From the NCBI RefSeq assembly GCF_000310205.1, contig NZ_AMXE01000001.1:1-64000 (forward strand): 64,000 nt of DNA, written 5' to 3'. The translations under genes were made by a program, and so were the position numbers. This DNA comes from Thauera linaloolentis 47Lol = DSM 12138 (GTDB lineage: Bacteria; Pseudomonadota; Gammaproteobacteria; Burkholderiales; Rhodocyclaceae). Below are positions 20,887 to 30,474 of this stretch, one piece after another (within the stretch, counting starts at the first letter, position 1; every line of letters begins with the position of its first letter). Under the pieces are notes generated by a model that saw only the letters and a program-made list of their open reading frames with translations, did not search any database and had not been told where the DNA came from.

Positions 20887-21498
20887 TCAAGTCTTCAGGG
20901 CCCGCACGCGACAATCCAGCCGCCGCCAATCGAAACACGGCCCTGGATCGGTCTTGCGGCCCGGCGCAATGTCCGAGTGCCCCACGACATCCTCGATCGG
21001 ATAGCGTTTCTGCAGTTCGACGATCAGATGGGCAAGCCGCTCGTACTGGGCATCCTCGAACGGAAAGGAGTCGCACCCTTCCAGCTCGATCCCGATCGAA
21101 AAATCGTTGCAGCGCTCCCGCCCCTTCCAGCTCGACGCGCCTGCATGCCAGGCGCGCAGGCGCGGATCGACGAAGCGGATCACCAGGCCGTCGCGGCGGA
21201 TGTAGTAATGCGCCGACACGCGCAAGTGCTGGATCGAAGCGTAGTACGGGTGCTCATCCGGATCGAGCGTATTGGTAAACAACTGCGCCACTCCCGGCCC
21301 TCCGAACTGATCGGGCGGCAGGCTGATCGCGTGCACAACGATCAGACGGACGGGCTCCCCTTCGGGACGCATGTCGAAATTGGGCGAAGGCAGGAAAAGA
21401 TTCACGGGGTTCACGGCGATCCTGGTCAAGAATGGCGGACGCTCTCCCGCCAACCCGTCCGCACAACGGAGCTTGCCGAAGCTAGCAGCAAACTCCAT
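20887..21498 (-). CDS. ampD: 1,6-anhydro-N-acetylmuramyl-L-alanine amidase
   Basis: AmpD removes the peptide from 1,6-anhydro-MurNAc in the cytoplasm during cell-wall recycling. The Amidase_2 fold is shown by RLIVVHAISLPP, HYYIRRDG, WHAGASSWKGRERCNDFSIG and GHSDIAPGRKTDPGPCFDW; the histidines in VVHA, WHAG/HSDI region and the late Asp supply the zinc site and catalytic residues. The ATG at 21498 gives 203 residues; a GTG at 21525 would add 9. E. coli AmpD has 183, so the first 20 residues are extra in either case. It neighbours a lytic transglycosylase that makes its substrate precursor, and is divergent from the exopolysaccharide block. Confidence 0.92.
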   Translation of the reverse strand: MEFAASFGKLRCADGLAGERPPFLTRIAVNPVNLFLPSPNFDMRPEGEPVRLIVVHAISLPPDQFGGPGVAQLFTNTLDPDEHPYYASIQHLRVSAHYYIRRDGLVIRFVDPRLRAWHAGASSWKGRERCNDFSIGIELEGCDSFPFEDAQYERLAHLIVELQKRYPIEDVVGHSDIAPGRKTDPGPCFDWRRLDCRVRALKT

Positions 21499-21590
21499 AG
21501 CGCGCCAGGCCACGCGTTGTGTCACCCATGCCGAGGCGCTAACCTAGCGCATTGCCTGAACACGCATCACTCTGCACGAATCGACCCGAC

Positions 21591-23171
21591 ATGAACCATA
21601 CCCATCTGCTGCACCAACTCATTCTCGCTTCCGCCCAACGCGATCCGGACGCCCCCGCCCTGACCTTCGGCAACGAGCATCGCAGCTATGCCCAGCTCGC
21701 AACCGACATTCATGCATTCGCTTCGGGCCTGCGCCAACTGGGCCTTGAACGCGGCGAACGCATCGGCATCTATCTGGACAAGCGCATCGAGACCGTCATC
21801 GGCATGTTCGGCGCCACCACGGCGGGCGGCGTGTTCGTGCCGGTGAACCCCATCCTCAAGGCCGAGCAGGTCGGCTACATCCTGCAGGACTGCAACGTGC
21901 GCGTGCTGCTGACCTCGCCCGAGCGCTTCACGGCGCTCGCCGGCACGCTGGCCAGTTGCCACGACCTGCGCCATGTCGTCCTGACCGGCATGCCTGCCGA
22001 GCTGCCGACGCTACCTGGCGCGTCGGTTCACCGCCTGACCGATCTCCTCGCCGCCACGGCGACACCCGGCCATCGCGTCATCGACGCCGACATGGCCGCC
22101 ATCCTCTATACCTCGGGCAGCACCGGCCGGCCGAAAGGCGTCGTGCTGTCCCATCGCAACATGGTCGCGGGCGCGAAGAGCGTCGCCCAGTATCTCGACA
22201 ACCATGCCGGCGACACGCTGCTGGCCGCGCTGCCACTGTCCTTCGACGCCGGCTTCTCGCAGTTGACCACCGCCTTTCACAGCGGTGCGCGCGTAGTGCT
22301 GCTCAACTACCTGATGCCACGCGACGTGCTCAAGGCGGTAGACAAGGAGAAGGTCACCGGCCTCACCGCCGTTCCGCCATTGTGGATCCAGCTCTCGCAA
22401 CTGCAATGGCCGGACACCATCACCGAACACCTGCGCTACATCGCCAACACCGGCGGACGCATGCCGCTGGAAACGCTGACCAAGCTGCGCGGCATGCTGC
22501 CGAAGACCAAGCCGTTCCTGATGTACGGCCTCACCGAGGCTTTCCGCGCGACCTACCTGCCGCCGGCAGAAGCCGACCGCCGGCCCGACTCCATCGGCAA
22601 GGCCATCCCCAATGCCGACGTGGTCGTACTGCGCGACGATGGCAGCGAATGCGCCCCCAACGAACCCGGCGAACTCGTCCAGCGCGGCGCACTGGTGGCA
22701 ATGGGCTACTGGAACGACCCCGAAAAAACCGCCGAGCGCTTCAAGCCGCTGCCCAGCCATGCGCCTGGCCGCCAGAGCGGCCTCGTGCTGCCCGAGCTGG
22801 CCGTGTTTTCCGGCGATACTGTGCGGCGTGACGACGAAGGCTTCCTGTACTTCATCGGACGCCGGGACGAGATGATCAAGACCTCCGGCTACCGCGTCAG
22901 CCCCACGGAAGTGGAAGAAATCCTCTACGCCACCAGGCTGGTCGGCGAATGCGCGGCCTTCGGCGTCGAGCATGACACGCTCGGGCAGAGCATCACCGTC
23001 ATCGCCACCCCGCCGCAGGGCGGCACGCTCGACGGCGCAGCGCTGCTCGCGGAATGCCGCCTGCGCATGCCGGCCTACATGGTCCCGCACCGCATCGAAG
23101 TGCGCGACGGGCCGCTGCCACGCAACCCCAACGGCAAAATCGACCGCAAGACCTTGTCGAGCGAAATCTGA
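21591..23171 (+). CDS. AMP-forming acyl-CoA ligase, exosortase A system-associated type
   Basis: The 526-residue enzyme belongs to the ANL superfamily. YTSGSTGRPKG at residues 173-183 is the AMP-binding P-loop, LMYGLTEAF the A5 motif, GDTVRRDDEGFLYFIGRRDEMIKTSGYRVSP the A7-A8 region (shown here only as family position), and K516 in NGKIDRK the catalytic A10 lysine. It resembles the ligase found specifically in XrtA loci (TIGR03098 type). Its substrate is unknown. The presence of a stand-alone acyl carrier protein and a PLP decarboxylase in the same island suggests it loads an acyl or aminoacyl group on that carrier; this is inference. The ATG at 21591 was preferred over one 39 bases upstream because homology starts there. 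First gene of a plus-strand run. Confidence 0.88.
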   Translation: MNHTHLLHQLILASAQRDPDAPALTFGNEHRSYAQLATDIHAFASGLRQLGLERGERIGIYLDKRIETVIGMFGATTAGGVFVPVNPILKAEQVGYILQDCNVRVLLTSPERFTALAGTLASCHDLRHVVLTGMPAELPTLPGASVHRLTDLLAATATPGHRVIDADMAAILYTSGSTGRPKGVVLSHRNMVAGAKSVAQYLDNHAGDTLLAALPLSFDAGFSQLTTAFHSGARVVLLNYLMPRDVLKAVDKEKVTGLTAVPPLWIQLSQLQWPDTITEHLRYIANTGGRMPLETLTKLRGMLPKTKPFLMYGLTEAFRATYLPPAEADRRPDSIGKAIPNADVVVLRDDGSECAPNEPGELVQRGALVAMGYWNDPEKTAERFKPLPSHAPGRQSGLVLPELAVFSGDTVRRDDEGFLYFIGRRDEMIKTSGYRVSPTEVEEILYATRLVGECAAFGVEHDTLGQSITVIATPPQGGTLDGAALLAECRLRMPAYMVPHRIEVRDGPLPRNPNGKIDRKTLSSEI

Positions 23172-23186
23172 AGCCTGCTCCTGGCC

Positions 23187-24404
23187 ATGCCCACCGACAA
23201 AGGAAGCGTCGCGCTATCTGCAGGCTTGCGAACCGGTTCCAGCAAGACTACCGCGCTCCGCGCCGGGCTGCTCGCCCTGGGTGCCGTCCTGTCTCTCGAC
23301 CTGGCCGCCGCGGTCCTCCGCGTCGGCCCCGGCGAGACGTTCGTGCGGATTGCCGATGCGGCGAAGTCCGCGCGCGACGGCGACATCGTCGAGATCATGC
23401 CCGGCGAATACCGTGGCGATGTCGCGGTCTGGAAGCAAGAACGTCTGCTCATCCGCGGCCTCGGCGAACGCCCGGTCCTGATCGCGGACGGCAGGGTCGC
23501 CGAAGGCAAGGCCATCTGGGTCATCCGTAACGGCGACATACAGGTCGAGAACATCGAATTTCGCGGCGCGCGAGCCGGCGACGGCAATGGCGCGGGTATC
23601 CGCTTCGAGCGCGGCCGCCTCGAAGTGCGCAACAGCACTTTCATCGACAACCAGATCGGCATCCTCACGGCGAATTTCGAGGATGCGGAACTCACGATCC
23701 ACGACAGCCTCTTCGCCCAGGCTCCACGCCAGGAGCGGCCACTTCCCCATCTGCTCTACGTGGGCCGCATCGCGCGCTTCGAGATCAGCGGCAGCCGTTT
23801 CCACCAGGGCTATCATGGCCATCTGCTCAAGTCGCGCGCGCGCTACAACGACATACGCTACAACCTGCTTTACGACGGGCCGCACGGCGAAGCCTCCTAC
23901 GAACTCGAACTGCCCAACGGCGGTGTGGCCTTCGTCGTGGGCAACATCATCGGCCAAAGCGCCAACACACAGAATCCGATCGTCATTGCCTACGGTGCCG
24001 AGGGCAATATCTGGCCCGACAGCGCCCTGTATCTGTCGCACAACACGCTGCTCAGCGACCGGCTGGCCGGCACGTGGTTTCTGCGAACCTTTTCCGACCA
24101 CTTGCCGCCCGATGCCGAAATCCTCGGCATCAACAACATCACGGCGGGTATCGGCGCATTCACGCTCACGGCCAGCGGCACATTCACGGGCAACGTTCCA
24201 CTTCCTCCCGGCGGCCTGCGCGACCCGGACACGCTCGACTTCCTCCCCCGCGGGAGCAGCCTGCTGCGCTGGGCCACGAAACCTGCCGGCAGCGTCCGCT
24301 CCATATCACTGGCCCCCGAAGCCGAATTCGCCTTGCCACGGGGAACCCGGCCTCTCCCGCCCCTGCGCCACTGGCTGCCCGGCGCACTGCAAAGCGGCGA
24401 CTGA
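23187..24404 (+). CDS. Right-handed parallel beta-helix protein, exported
   Basis: The 405-residue product has a hydrophobic segment at residues 26-42 after a 25-residue polar start, a late signal peptide or anchor. From about residue 45 to 300 it shows short repeated strands with ladders of I/V/F and N (GDIVEIMPGEYRG, IQVENIEFRGA, LEVRNSTFIDNQIGI, ARFEISGSRFHQG, FVVGNIIGQSA), typical of a right-handed parallel beta-helix as in polysaccharide lyases, pectin esterases and alginate epimerases. No catalytic motif is clear enough to name a reaction. It starts 15 bases after the acyl ligase and is surely in the same transcript. A role in trimming or modifying the exported polymer is an inference from fold and context. 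Confidence 0.75.
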   Translation: MPTDKGSVALSAGLRTGSSKTTALRAGLLALGAVLSLDLAAAVLRVGPGETFVRIADAAKSARDGDIVEIMPGEYRGDVAVWKQERLLIRGLGERPVLIADGRVAEGKAIWVIRNGDIQVENIEFRGARAGDGNGAGIRFERGRLEVRNSTFIDNQIGILTANFEDAELTIHDSLFAQAPRQERPLPHLLYVGRIARFEISGSRFHQGYHGHLLKSRARYNDIRYNLLYDGPHGEASYELELPNGGVAFVVGNIIGQSANTQNPIVIAYGAEGNIWPDSALYLSHNTLLSDRLAGTWFLRTFSDHLPPDAEILGINNITAGIGAFTLTASGTFTGNVPLPPGGLRDPDTLDFLPRGSSLLRWATKPAGSVRSISLAPEAEFALPRGTRPLPPLRHWLPGALQSGD

Positions 24405-24545
24405 TCGGCCTGGCTGCTCGAACCGGGCGAAAATCCGGCCTTCGCGTCATGATGAAGTGACACGTATCACTGACAATTCGTGTTCCATGCGGCATCATCC
24501 GCAGCGTTTCGTCTTTCTCGGCCCAGGTGGCCAACGGAGTTCTGT

Positions 24546-26342
24546 GTGCTAGAGCGGTTCTGTGGAGTACTTCACACGTCGGATGCAGCGACCGGCGCAA
24601 CCAACGGTTTCCCCGATCAACTGGCACGGGTCCAGTTTCCGCAAGGTGCAATCGGCTACCGAGCCGACGTAGCGGTGTTCCAGGAAGACGGGCGCCTCTG
24701 CCTCGCGCTCGGCACCCCCCGCTTCAAGGACGCCGCCCTGCAGCAGCTCCGGGAGCAGCGCGGCGTGGCCGCCGCCTGGGTACAGGCCTTCCGCACGCAC
24801 GGCGACGACGCCCTGAAACAGGCGAGCGGTCGTTTCAGCGTCATTCTGGTGGAGTCGGACGGACGGCAGGCACTGCTCGCCACCGACCGCTTCGGCACCT
24901 GGCCCGTGTGTTATGCCGAACATGATGGACGCCTGCATTTCTCCGACCGTGCCGACACCGTCCCCGGCGTTCGCCGGCAGGTTTCGCCACAGGCGGTGTT
25001 CGACTACCTTTTCTTCCACATGATTCCTGCGCCCACGACCATCTTCGAGGGCATCTACCGGCTGCCTCAGGGTCATCTGCTCAAGTGGCAGGACGGCAAG
25101 GCGGAATGCCGGCGCTGGTGGCAGCCGGTCTTCGAAGAAAGCACCAGCCCCGATCTCGAGCAATCCAAGGCGCGCTTCCTGCAGATCATCGAGGATGGCG
25201 TGCGCCACGAGGCCGAAGGCGTCGAAGTCGGCTGCTTCCTGTCCGGCGGCACCGACAGCTCCACGGTCACCGGCATGCTGTGCAAGGTGCTCGGCCAGCC
25301 TGCCCGCAGCTATTCGATCGGCTTCGATGCCAGCGGCTACGACGAGATGGAATATGCGCGCATCGCGGCCAGGCGCTTCGGCGCCGACCATCGGGAATAC
25401 TACGTCACGCCGGATGACCTGGTCGGTGGCATTCCGCTGGTAGCCACGCACTACGATCAGCCCTTCGGCAACTCCTCGGCCCTGCCGGGATGGATCTGCG
25501 CCACGCGCGCGCGCGAGGATGGCATCGACAAGATGCTCGCCGGCGATGGCGGCGACGAACTCTTCGGCGGCAACACCCGCTATGCCAAACAGCGCGTGTT
25601 CGGCTGGTACGAAGGCGTGCCCGGCCTGTTGCGCCGCGGCCTGCTCGAACCCACGCTGTCGCTGCCGGGCATGGATCGCATCCCGCTGGTGAAGAAGGGC
25701 GCGAGCTACGTCGAGCAGGCGCGCGTTCCGATGCCCGATCGCATCCACATGTACAACATGCTGGTGCGCCTCGGCATGGACACCGTATTCGAACCCGACT
25801 TCCTCGCCCGCATCGATCTCGAACAGCCGAAACGTGAACAGCGCGAAGTCTGGCAGGCGACCAACGCCCGCTCGCACATCAACCGCCTGCTCAACTATGA
25901 CTGGAAGTACACGCTCGCCGACAATGACCTGCCCAAGGTCATCGGCACCACGCAACTGGCCGGTGTCGATGTGGCCTTCCCGCTGCTCAGTGACGAACTC
26001 ACGGATTTCTCCACTACCCTGCCGCCGGAATGGAAGCTCAAGCGGCTGACCTTGCGCTGGTTCTTCAAGGAGGCCCTGCGCGGCTTCCTGCCCGACGAGA
26101 TCATCGCCAAGAAGAAGCATGGCTTCGGCCTGCCCTTCGGCGTGTGGGCCTGCCAGCATGCAGGCCTGAAGGCGCTTGCCACCGACGCCCTGGGCAGCTT
26201 CCGCAATCGCGGGATCGTCCGTCCGGCCTTCATCGATGCGCTCATTTCGACGCACCTTCCGGCCCACCCCGGCTACTATGGCGAGATGGTGTGGATCCTG
26301 ATGATGATGGAATTCTGGATGCGTGAGCACGTACCCGATTGA
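24546..26342 (+). CDS. Asparagine synthase-like protein with degenerate glutaminase domain
   Basis: The 598-residue protein has a C-terminal asparagine-synthase domain with the ATP pyrophosphatase loop SGGTDSS at residues 233-239, GDGGDELFGG and KKKHGFGLP. The N-terminal 180 residues hold the position of the class II glutaminase, but Cys6 is not next to the initiator, and the RGPD and NGEIYN motifs are absent. The glutaminase is therefore probably inactive, as in beta-lactam synthetase, where the synthase domain joins a carboxylate to an amine in the same substrate. The GTG at 24546 has CGGAG 6 bases before it; the longer GTG at 24480 lacks this. It is 34 bases from the PLP decarboxylase. True function is unknown; forming an amide within the island's decoration pathway is an inference. 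Confidence 0.85.
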   Translation: MLERFCGVLHTSDAATGATNGFPDQLARVQFPQGAIGYRADVAVFQEDGRLCLALGTPRFKDAALQQLREQRGVAAAWVQAFRTHGDDALKQASGRFSVILVESDGRQALLATDRFGTWPVCYAEHDGRLHFSDRADTVPGVRRQVSPQAVFDYLFFHMIPAPTTIFEGIYRLPQGHLLKWQDGKAECRRWWQPVFEESTSPDLEQSKARFLQIIEDGVRHEAEGVEVGCFLSGGTDSSTVTGMLCKVLGQPARSYSIGFDASGYDEMEYARIAARRFGADHREYYVTPDDLVGGIPLVATHYDQPFGNSSALPGWICATRAREDGIDKMLAGDGGDELFGGNTRYAKQRVFGWYEGVPGLLRRGLLEPTLSLPGMDRIPLVKKGASYVEQARVPMPDRIHMYNMLVRLGMDTVFEPDFLARIDLEQPKREQREVWQATNARSHINRLLNYDWKYTLADNDLPKVIGTTQLAGVDVAFPLLSDELTDFSTTLPPEWKLKRLTLRWFFKEALRGFLPDEIIAKKKHGFGLPFGVWACQHAGLKALATDALGSFRNRGIVRPAFIDALISTHLPAHPGYYGEMVWILMMMEFWMREHVPD

Positions 26343-26376
26343 TTTCCTGCCTCCCAGCAACGACACGAATGCCGAC

Positions 26377-27618
26377 ATGACCGAAGCCCGCCAAGCCCCC
26401 GTCCACACCCCGATGTCGCAGTTCCGGACCGAAGGGAACGAACTCCTCATCAACGGCCAGCCCATCAGCCGCATCGCCGCGCGCGTCGGACGCACGCCGT
26501 TCTACGCTTACGACCGCGGCCTGCTAGACGCCCGCGTGGCGCAACTGCGCGCCGCGCTGCCCAAGGCGGTCAAGCTGCACTACGCGATGAAGGCCAATCC
26601 CATGCCGGCGCTGGTGTGCCACATGGCAAAGCTGGTCGATGGCATCGACGTGGCCTCGGCGGGCGAACTGCTGGTTGCGCTGGATGCCGGCGCCGCCCCC
26701 CACGAAATCAGCTTCGCGGGCCCAGGCAAGACGGAAACCGAATTGCTTCAGGCCGTTGCCGCCGGCATCCTCATCAACATCGAATCCTTCCGCGAGTTGC
26801 CGCTCCTCGCCGCAGCCCAGCACGCACTGGGCCTGCCTGCGCGCGTCGCGGTGCGTGTCAACCCGGACTTCGAACTCAAGTCGTCGGGCATGAAGATGGG
26901 CGGTGGCCCCAAGCAGTTCGGCGTCGATGCCGAACAAGTGCCGGAACTGCTCGCCGCCATCGGCAGCGCCGGGCTGGCTTTCGAGGGCTTCCACCTGTTC
27001 GCCGGATCGCAGAACCTCAAACCCGAAGCCATCGTGGAAGCCCAGCAGAAGAGCTTTGCGCTCGCCTGCCGGCTGGCGGAGCACGCGCCCTCCCCGGTGA
27101 AATTCCTCAACCTCGGCGGTGGCTTCGGCATTCCCTACTTCCCCGGCGAGCAGCCGCTGGACCTCGCCCCCATCGGCGCCAACCTCGCCGCCATTGCCGA
27201 AGAAGCCCGCAGCGCCCTGCCCCAGGCAGAGATCGTCATCGAACTCGGCCGCTATCTCGTCGGCGAAGCCGGCCTGTACGTCGCCAGGGTGCTCGACAAG
27301 AAGATCTCGCGCGGCCATGTCTACCTCGTCACCAACGGCGGCCTGCACCATCACCTATCGGCATCGGGCAATTTCGGCCAGGTCATCCGCAAGAACTATC
27401 CCGCGGCAATCGCCAACCGGATGAATGCCGTGGTCCTGGAACCCGTTTCCGTGGTCGGCCCGCTGTGCACGCCGCTCGACCTGCTCGCCGACCGCATGAA
27501 CCTGCCGAGCGCCGAGCCAGGCGACCTGGTCGCCATCTACCAGTCAGGCGCCTATGGCGCCAGCGCCAGCCCGCAGCGCTTCCTGGGGCACCCGGCAGTG
27601 ACGGAAGTGCTCATCTGA
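26377..27618 (+). CDS. PLP-dependent decarboxylase, exosortase A system-associated type
   Basis: The 413-residue enzyme is a fold-type III alanine-racemase-like decarboxylase related to diaminopimelate decarboxylase. LHYAMKANP carries the PLP lysine, GGGFGIPYF the phosphate-binding glycine loop, and EPVSVVGPLCTPLD the catalytic cysteine region; ELGRYLVGEAG and SGAYGASASP are further family motifs. It matches the variant kept in XrtA loci (TIGR03099 type). DAP decarboxylase for lysine synthesis is normally elsewhere, so this copy is probably specialised. It would supply an amine or D-amino acid product to the adjacent ligases; the substrate is unknown. Start at 26377 is the likely ATG; a GTG at 26323 would overlap the previous gene by 20 bases. 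Confidence 0.88.
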   Translation: MTEARQAPVHTPMSQFRTEGNELLINGQPISRIAARVGRTPFYAYDRGLLDARVAQLRAALPKAVKLHYAMKANPMPALVCHMAKLVDGIDVASAGELLVALDAGAAPHEISFAGPGKTETELLQAVAAGILINIESFRELPLLAAAQHALGLPARVAVRVNPDFELKSSGMKMGGGPKQFGVDAEQVPELLAAIGSAGLAFEGFHLFAGSQNLKPEAIVEAQQKSFALACRLAEHAPSPVKFLNLGGGFGIPYFPGEQPLDLAPIGANLAAIAEEARSALPQAEIVIELGRYLVGEAGLYVARVLDKKISRGHVYLVTNGGLHHHLSASGNFGQVIRKNYPAAIANRMNAVVLEPVSVVGPLCTPLDLLADRMNLPSAEPGDLVAIYQSGAYGASASPQRFLGHPAVTEVLI

Positions 27619-27661
27619 AGCTCTGCCGGGCCAGGACACGGGACACAAGCGGACGACAGGG

Positions 27662-28810
27662 ATGCTGGCTCTCCTGATACTCATTTCCGTATTGATCGGC
27701 TATGGCTCGCTATATCCCTTCGATTTCTCCCTGGGCGAGAGGGGGCTGACCGAGGTCAGTACCTTCTTCACCCAGCCGGATCTACAGATGAGCCGCGGCG
27801 ATCTGGTCGGGAACCTACTTCTGTTCGCACCCTACGGCTTCGTAGCGGCGTCGATGGCCGGAACGCGCAAGCACCACCCTGCCTCAGCGCTCGCGGTCCT
27901 GCTTGGGCTTGGAGGATCGCTGGCACTGGCATTACAGATCGCCCAACTGTGGCTGCCAAGCCGCGTCCCTGCACTTGGCGACGTATTCGTCAACATCGCC
28001 GGCATGCTGCTTGGCGTCACCGCCGCGGGGCTGGCACGCCGCCTCATGCCGTCGCTGCCCGGCAACCGAAAACCCCTCATCCCCCTGGGGCTGGCGCTTT
28101 CGTGGCTCGCTTATCAGTGGTTCCCGTTCGTGCCGACGCTCGATCTGCAGAACATCACCAACGCGCTGAAGCCGCTGCTGCTTTCGCCACAGTTCGATGC
28201 ACCACGCACGCTGCATACAGCCGTCGCCTGGCTCGCGTTCTTCAAACTGTGGGACATCATTGCAGCCGGTAGAACATCCAGCCTGATGCTCGCCGCTGTG
28301 GGCGTATTCATTGTCGGCGCAAAAGTGCTCATCGTCGGTGCAGGCATCTCACTCAATAATGTCCTCGGGCTGGGGCTCGCCCTTGCCTTTCTGCGCTGGC
28401 GCAATGCGCCCTCGGCCCTGCCCGTGCTGCTCATCGCCATGCTGCTCAGCCTCTTTCTGTCAGGGCTGGCCCCCTTTGCCATCCAGAGCACACCCGAAGC
28501 ATTCCACTGGATTCCATTCACCGGCATGCTCGAAGGCGACATGGGCAACAACCTCATGAACCTGATCGAGAAGACGTACTTCTACGGCGCACTGATCCTG
28601 CTCATGGCCAGGCACGGCGCCCACCCGGTTCCGGCCTCCATCGCCGTTGCAGGCTGCCTCATCGCGGTCGAGGCGGCCCAGATCTTCATTGCAGGCAGAA
28701 CGGCGGAGACGACCGACCCGGTTCTCGCGCTCATCCTGGGGTTCGTGATTCAGCTTGGCATATCAAAGCGGTCGGCACACCACACACGACGCCCGCCGCA
28801 AAGCTACTGA
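27662..28810 (+). CDS. VanZ-family membrane protein
   Basis: This 382-residue protein is strongly hydrophobic with about ten membrane segments. The first 130 residues show the VanZ pattern: GYGSLYPFDF, GDLVGNLLLFAPYGF, LPSRVPALGDVFVNIAGMLLG; the second half repeats a similar pattern (NLMNLIEKTYFYGAL, FIAGRTAETTDPVLALILG), so it looks like a double VanZ unit. VanZ proteins occur in teicoplanin resistance and in many exopolysaccharide loci of the XrtA type; their activity is unknown. It lies between the PLP decarboxylase (43 bases) and the MBOAT gene (70 bases) on the same strand. I infer an accessory role in the membrane steps of polymer decoration. Confidence 0.85.
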   Translation: MLALLILISVLIGYGSLYPFDFSLGERGLTEVSTFFTQPDLQMSRGDLVGNLLLFAPYGFVAASMAGTRKHHPASALAVLLGLGGSLALALQIAQLWLPSRVPALGDVFVNIAGMLLGVTAAGLARRLMPSLPGNRKPLIPLGLALSWLAYQWFPFVPTLDLQNITNALKPLLLSPQFDAPRTLHTAVAWLAFFKLWDIIAAGRTSSLMLAAVGVFIVGAKVLIVGAGISLNNVLGLGLALAFLRWRNAPSALPVLLIAMLLSLFLSGLAPFAIQSTPEAFHWIPFTGMLEGDMGNNLMNLIEKTYFYGALILLMARHGAHPVPASIAVAGCLIAVEAAQIFIAGRTAETTDPVLALILGFVIQLGISKRSAHHTRRPPQSY

Positions 28811-28880
28811 CAAATAAATCCCCATCGGCGATCATCACCTGCCCACCACCCAAGTACGGTAACCATCGAGACACAGGCTG

Positions 28881-30467
28881 ATGCTGTTCAACTCCTACGA
28901 GTTTCTTTTCCTGTTCCTGCCTGTCACCTTCGCTGTCTATTTCTGGGTTGCGCGCAAAGGACGCGAGCCCGCCATCGTCTGGCTTGTTTTGGCATCTCTG
29001 TTTTTCTATGGATGGTGGAAGCCGGCCTATCTATTGCTGCTACTGGCATCAACGGCCGCCAACTTTGGCTTCGGCCTGATTCTGGGGCAATCTCACCGAC
29101 TTCGCAAACCCGCTGCGGGCAGATTCTGGCTGACCACTGGCGTCGTCTTCAACCTGGCATTACTGGGCTATTTCAAGTATGCAAATTTTGCCGTCGACAG
29201 CCTGAACGCTATTGCGAATACCCATTTCCATCTGGAAACAGTCATTCTGCCACTGGCAATATCATTTTTCACCTTTCAACAGATTGCATATCTCGTAGAC
29301 GCCTTCCAAGGCCAGGCACGAGAGTACCGTTTCGCTCACTACGCACTATTCGTCACATTCTTCCCCCAACTCATCGCCGGGCCAATCGTGCACCACCGCG
29401 ACATGCTCCCGCAATTCATGCAGCCCGGCGCACTCAGCCCACGGACCCAGCACATCGCGATCGGGCTCAGCATCTTCGCCCTAGGCCTGTTCAAGAAAAC
29501 CGTGCTGGCCGATGGTGTCGCCCAGTACGCTACTCCGGCCTTCAGTGCCGCCGCCGCAGGCGATTCGCTCACATTTTTCGAGGCATGGGGCGGCGCATTA
29601 GCCTACACATTGCAACTGTACTTTGACTTCTCCGGTTATTCCGACATGGCGATCGGCGCGGCTCGCTTATTCGGCATCGTGCTGCCGGTCAACTTTCATT
29701 CGCCCTATAAGGCAACCAACATCATCGAGTTCTGGCGTCGCTGGCACATGACGCTATCCACGTTTCTGCGCGATTACCTCTACGTCGCGCTCGGCGGCAA
29801 TCGCAGCGGCAAACTCAAGCGCTATCGCAATCTCATGCTTACTATGCTACTTGGCGGGCTATGGCACGGCGCGGGCTGGACTTTCATCGCCTGGGGAGCG
29901 CTCCATGGGCTCTACCTCTGTATCAATCACGCATGGCGGCACTTGGTCAGCCACATGTTTCCGGCTCCTCTATTACCCCGAATACTCTCGGCATCACTTT
30001 CATGGGCACTCACCTTCCTTGCCGTCGTCATCGGCTGGGTGTTCTTTCGCGCCGGCAGCGTCGATGCGGCGGCAGCGATACTCAAGGGTATGGCCGGCCT
30101 GAACGGCATCGCTCTTCCCAATGCCCTCGCAGCCCGGCTCGGTAGCATCTGGCCAGTCCTCGAGAGCCTAGGCATGCAGACTTACCTTGGTGGCGGCACA
30201 CACTTCATACTCAATTGGCTGTGGGTCCTCGCCCTACTCCCCATCGTGGTCGTCATGCCGAACACACAGGAAATCATGCGCGACTTCTTTCCAGGCATGC
30301 ACCTCCATCACGCAAGACCCGAGAATGAAGTCCATCCCCTGCCAGTAATCAAGAACCAGCTCATCTGGCGTCCCAACTCACGCTGGGCAGTCATCCTCGG
30401 CGTACTGGCGGGCCTCGGCGTACTTGCCATGACGAGCATTTCCGAATTCCTCTACTTCCAGTTCTGA
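28881..30467 (+). CDS. MBOAT-family O-acyltransferase (AlgI-like)
   Basis: The 528-residue integral membrane protein belongs to the membrane-bound O-acyltransferase family. It has at least ten hydrophobic segments, the MBOAT motif FWRRWHMTLSTFLRDYLY with His289, and GLWHGAGWTFIAWG with His329, the conserved catalytic histidine. AlgI and DltB-type relatives carry acyl groups across the inner membrane to acetylate alginate or alanylate teichoic acids. The next gene, 7 bases away, encodes an SGNH-like protein of the type that completes the transfer, so a two-part O-acylation machine is likely. The region is visibly richer in A and T than the housekeeping part of the window. Confidence 0.93.
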   Translation: MLFNSYEFLFLFLPVTFAVYFWVARKGREPAIVWLVLASLFFYGWWKPAYLLLLLASTAANFGFGLILGQSHRLRKPAAGRFWLTTGVVFNLALLGYFKYANFAVDSLNAIANTHFHLETVILPLAISFFTFQQIAYLVDAFQGQAREYRFAHYALFVTFFPQLIAGPIVHHRDMLPQFMQPGALSPRTQHIAIGLSIFALGLFKKTVLADGVAQYATPAFSAAAAGDSLTFFEAWGGALAYTLQLYFDFSGYSDMAIGAARLFGIVLPVNFHSPYKATNIIEFWRRWHMTLSTFLRDYLYVALGGNRSGKLKRYRNLMLTMLLGGLWHGAGWTFIAWGALHGLYLCINHAWRHLVSHMFPAPLLPRILSASLSWALTFLAVVIGWVFFRAGSVDAAAAILKGMAGLNGIALPNALAARLGSIWPVLESLGMQTYLGGGTHFILNWLWVLALLPIVVVMPNTQEIMRDFFPGMHLHHARPENEVHPLPVIKNQLIWRPNSRWAVILGVLAGLGVLAMTSISEFLYFQF

Positions 30468-30474
30468 AGCTGCC

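Noticed and set aside
24549-26495. 648-codon frame opposite the asparagine-synthase-like gene
   Set aside because: Antisense frame; the plus strand carries clear SGGTDSS and GDGGDE motifs.
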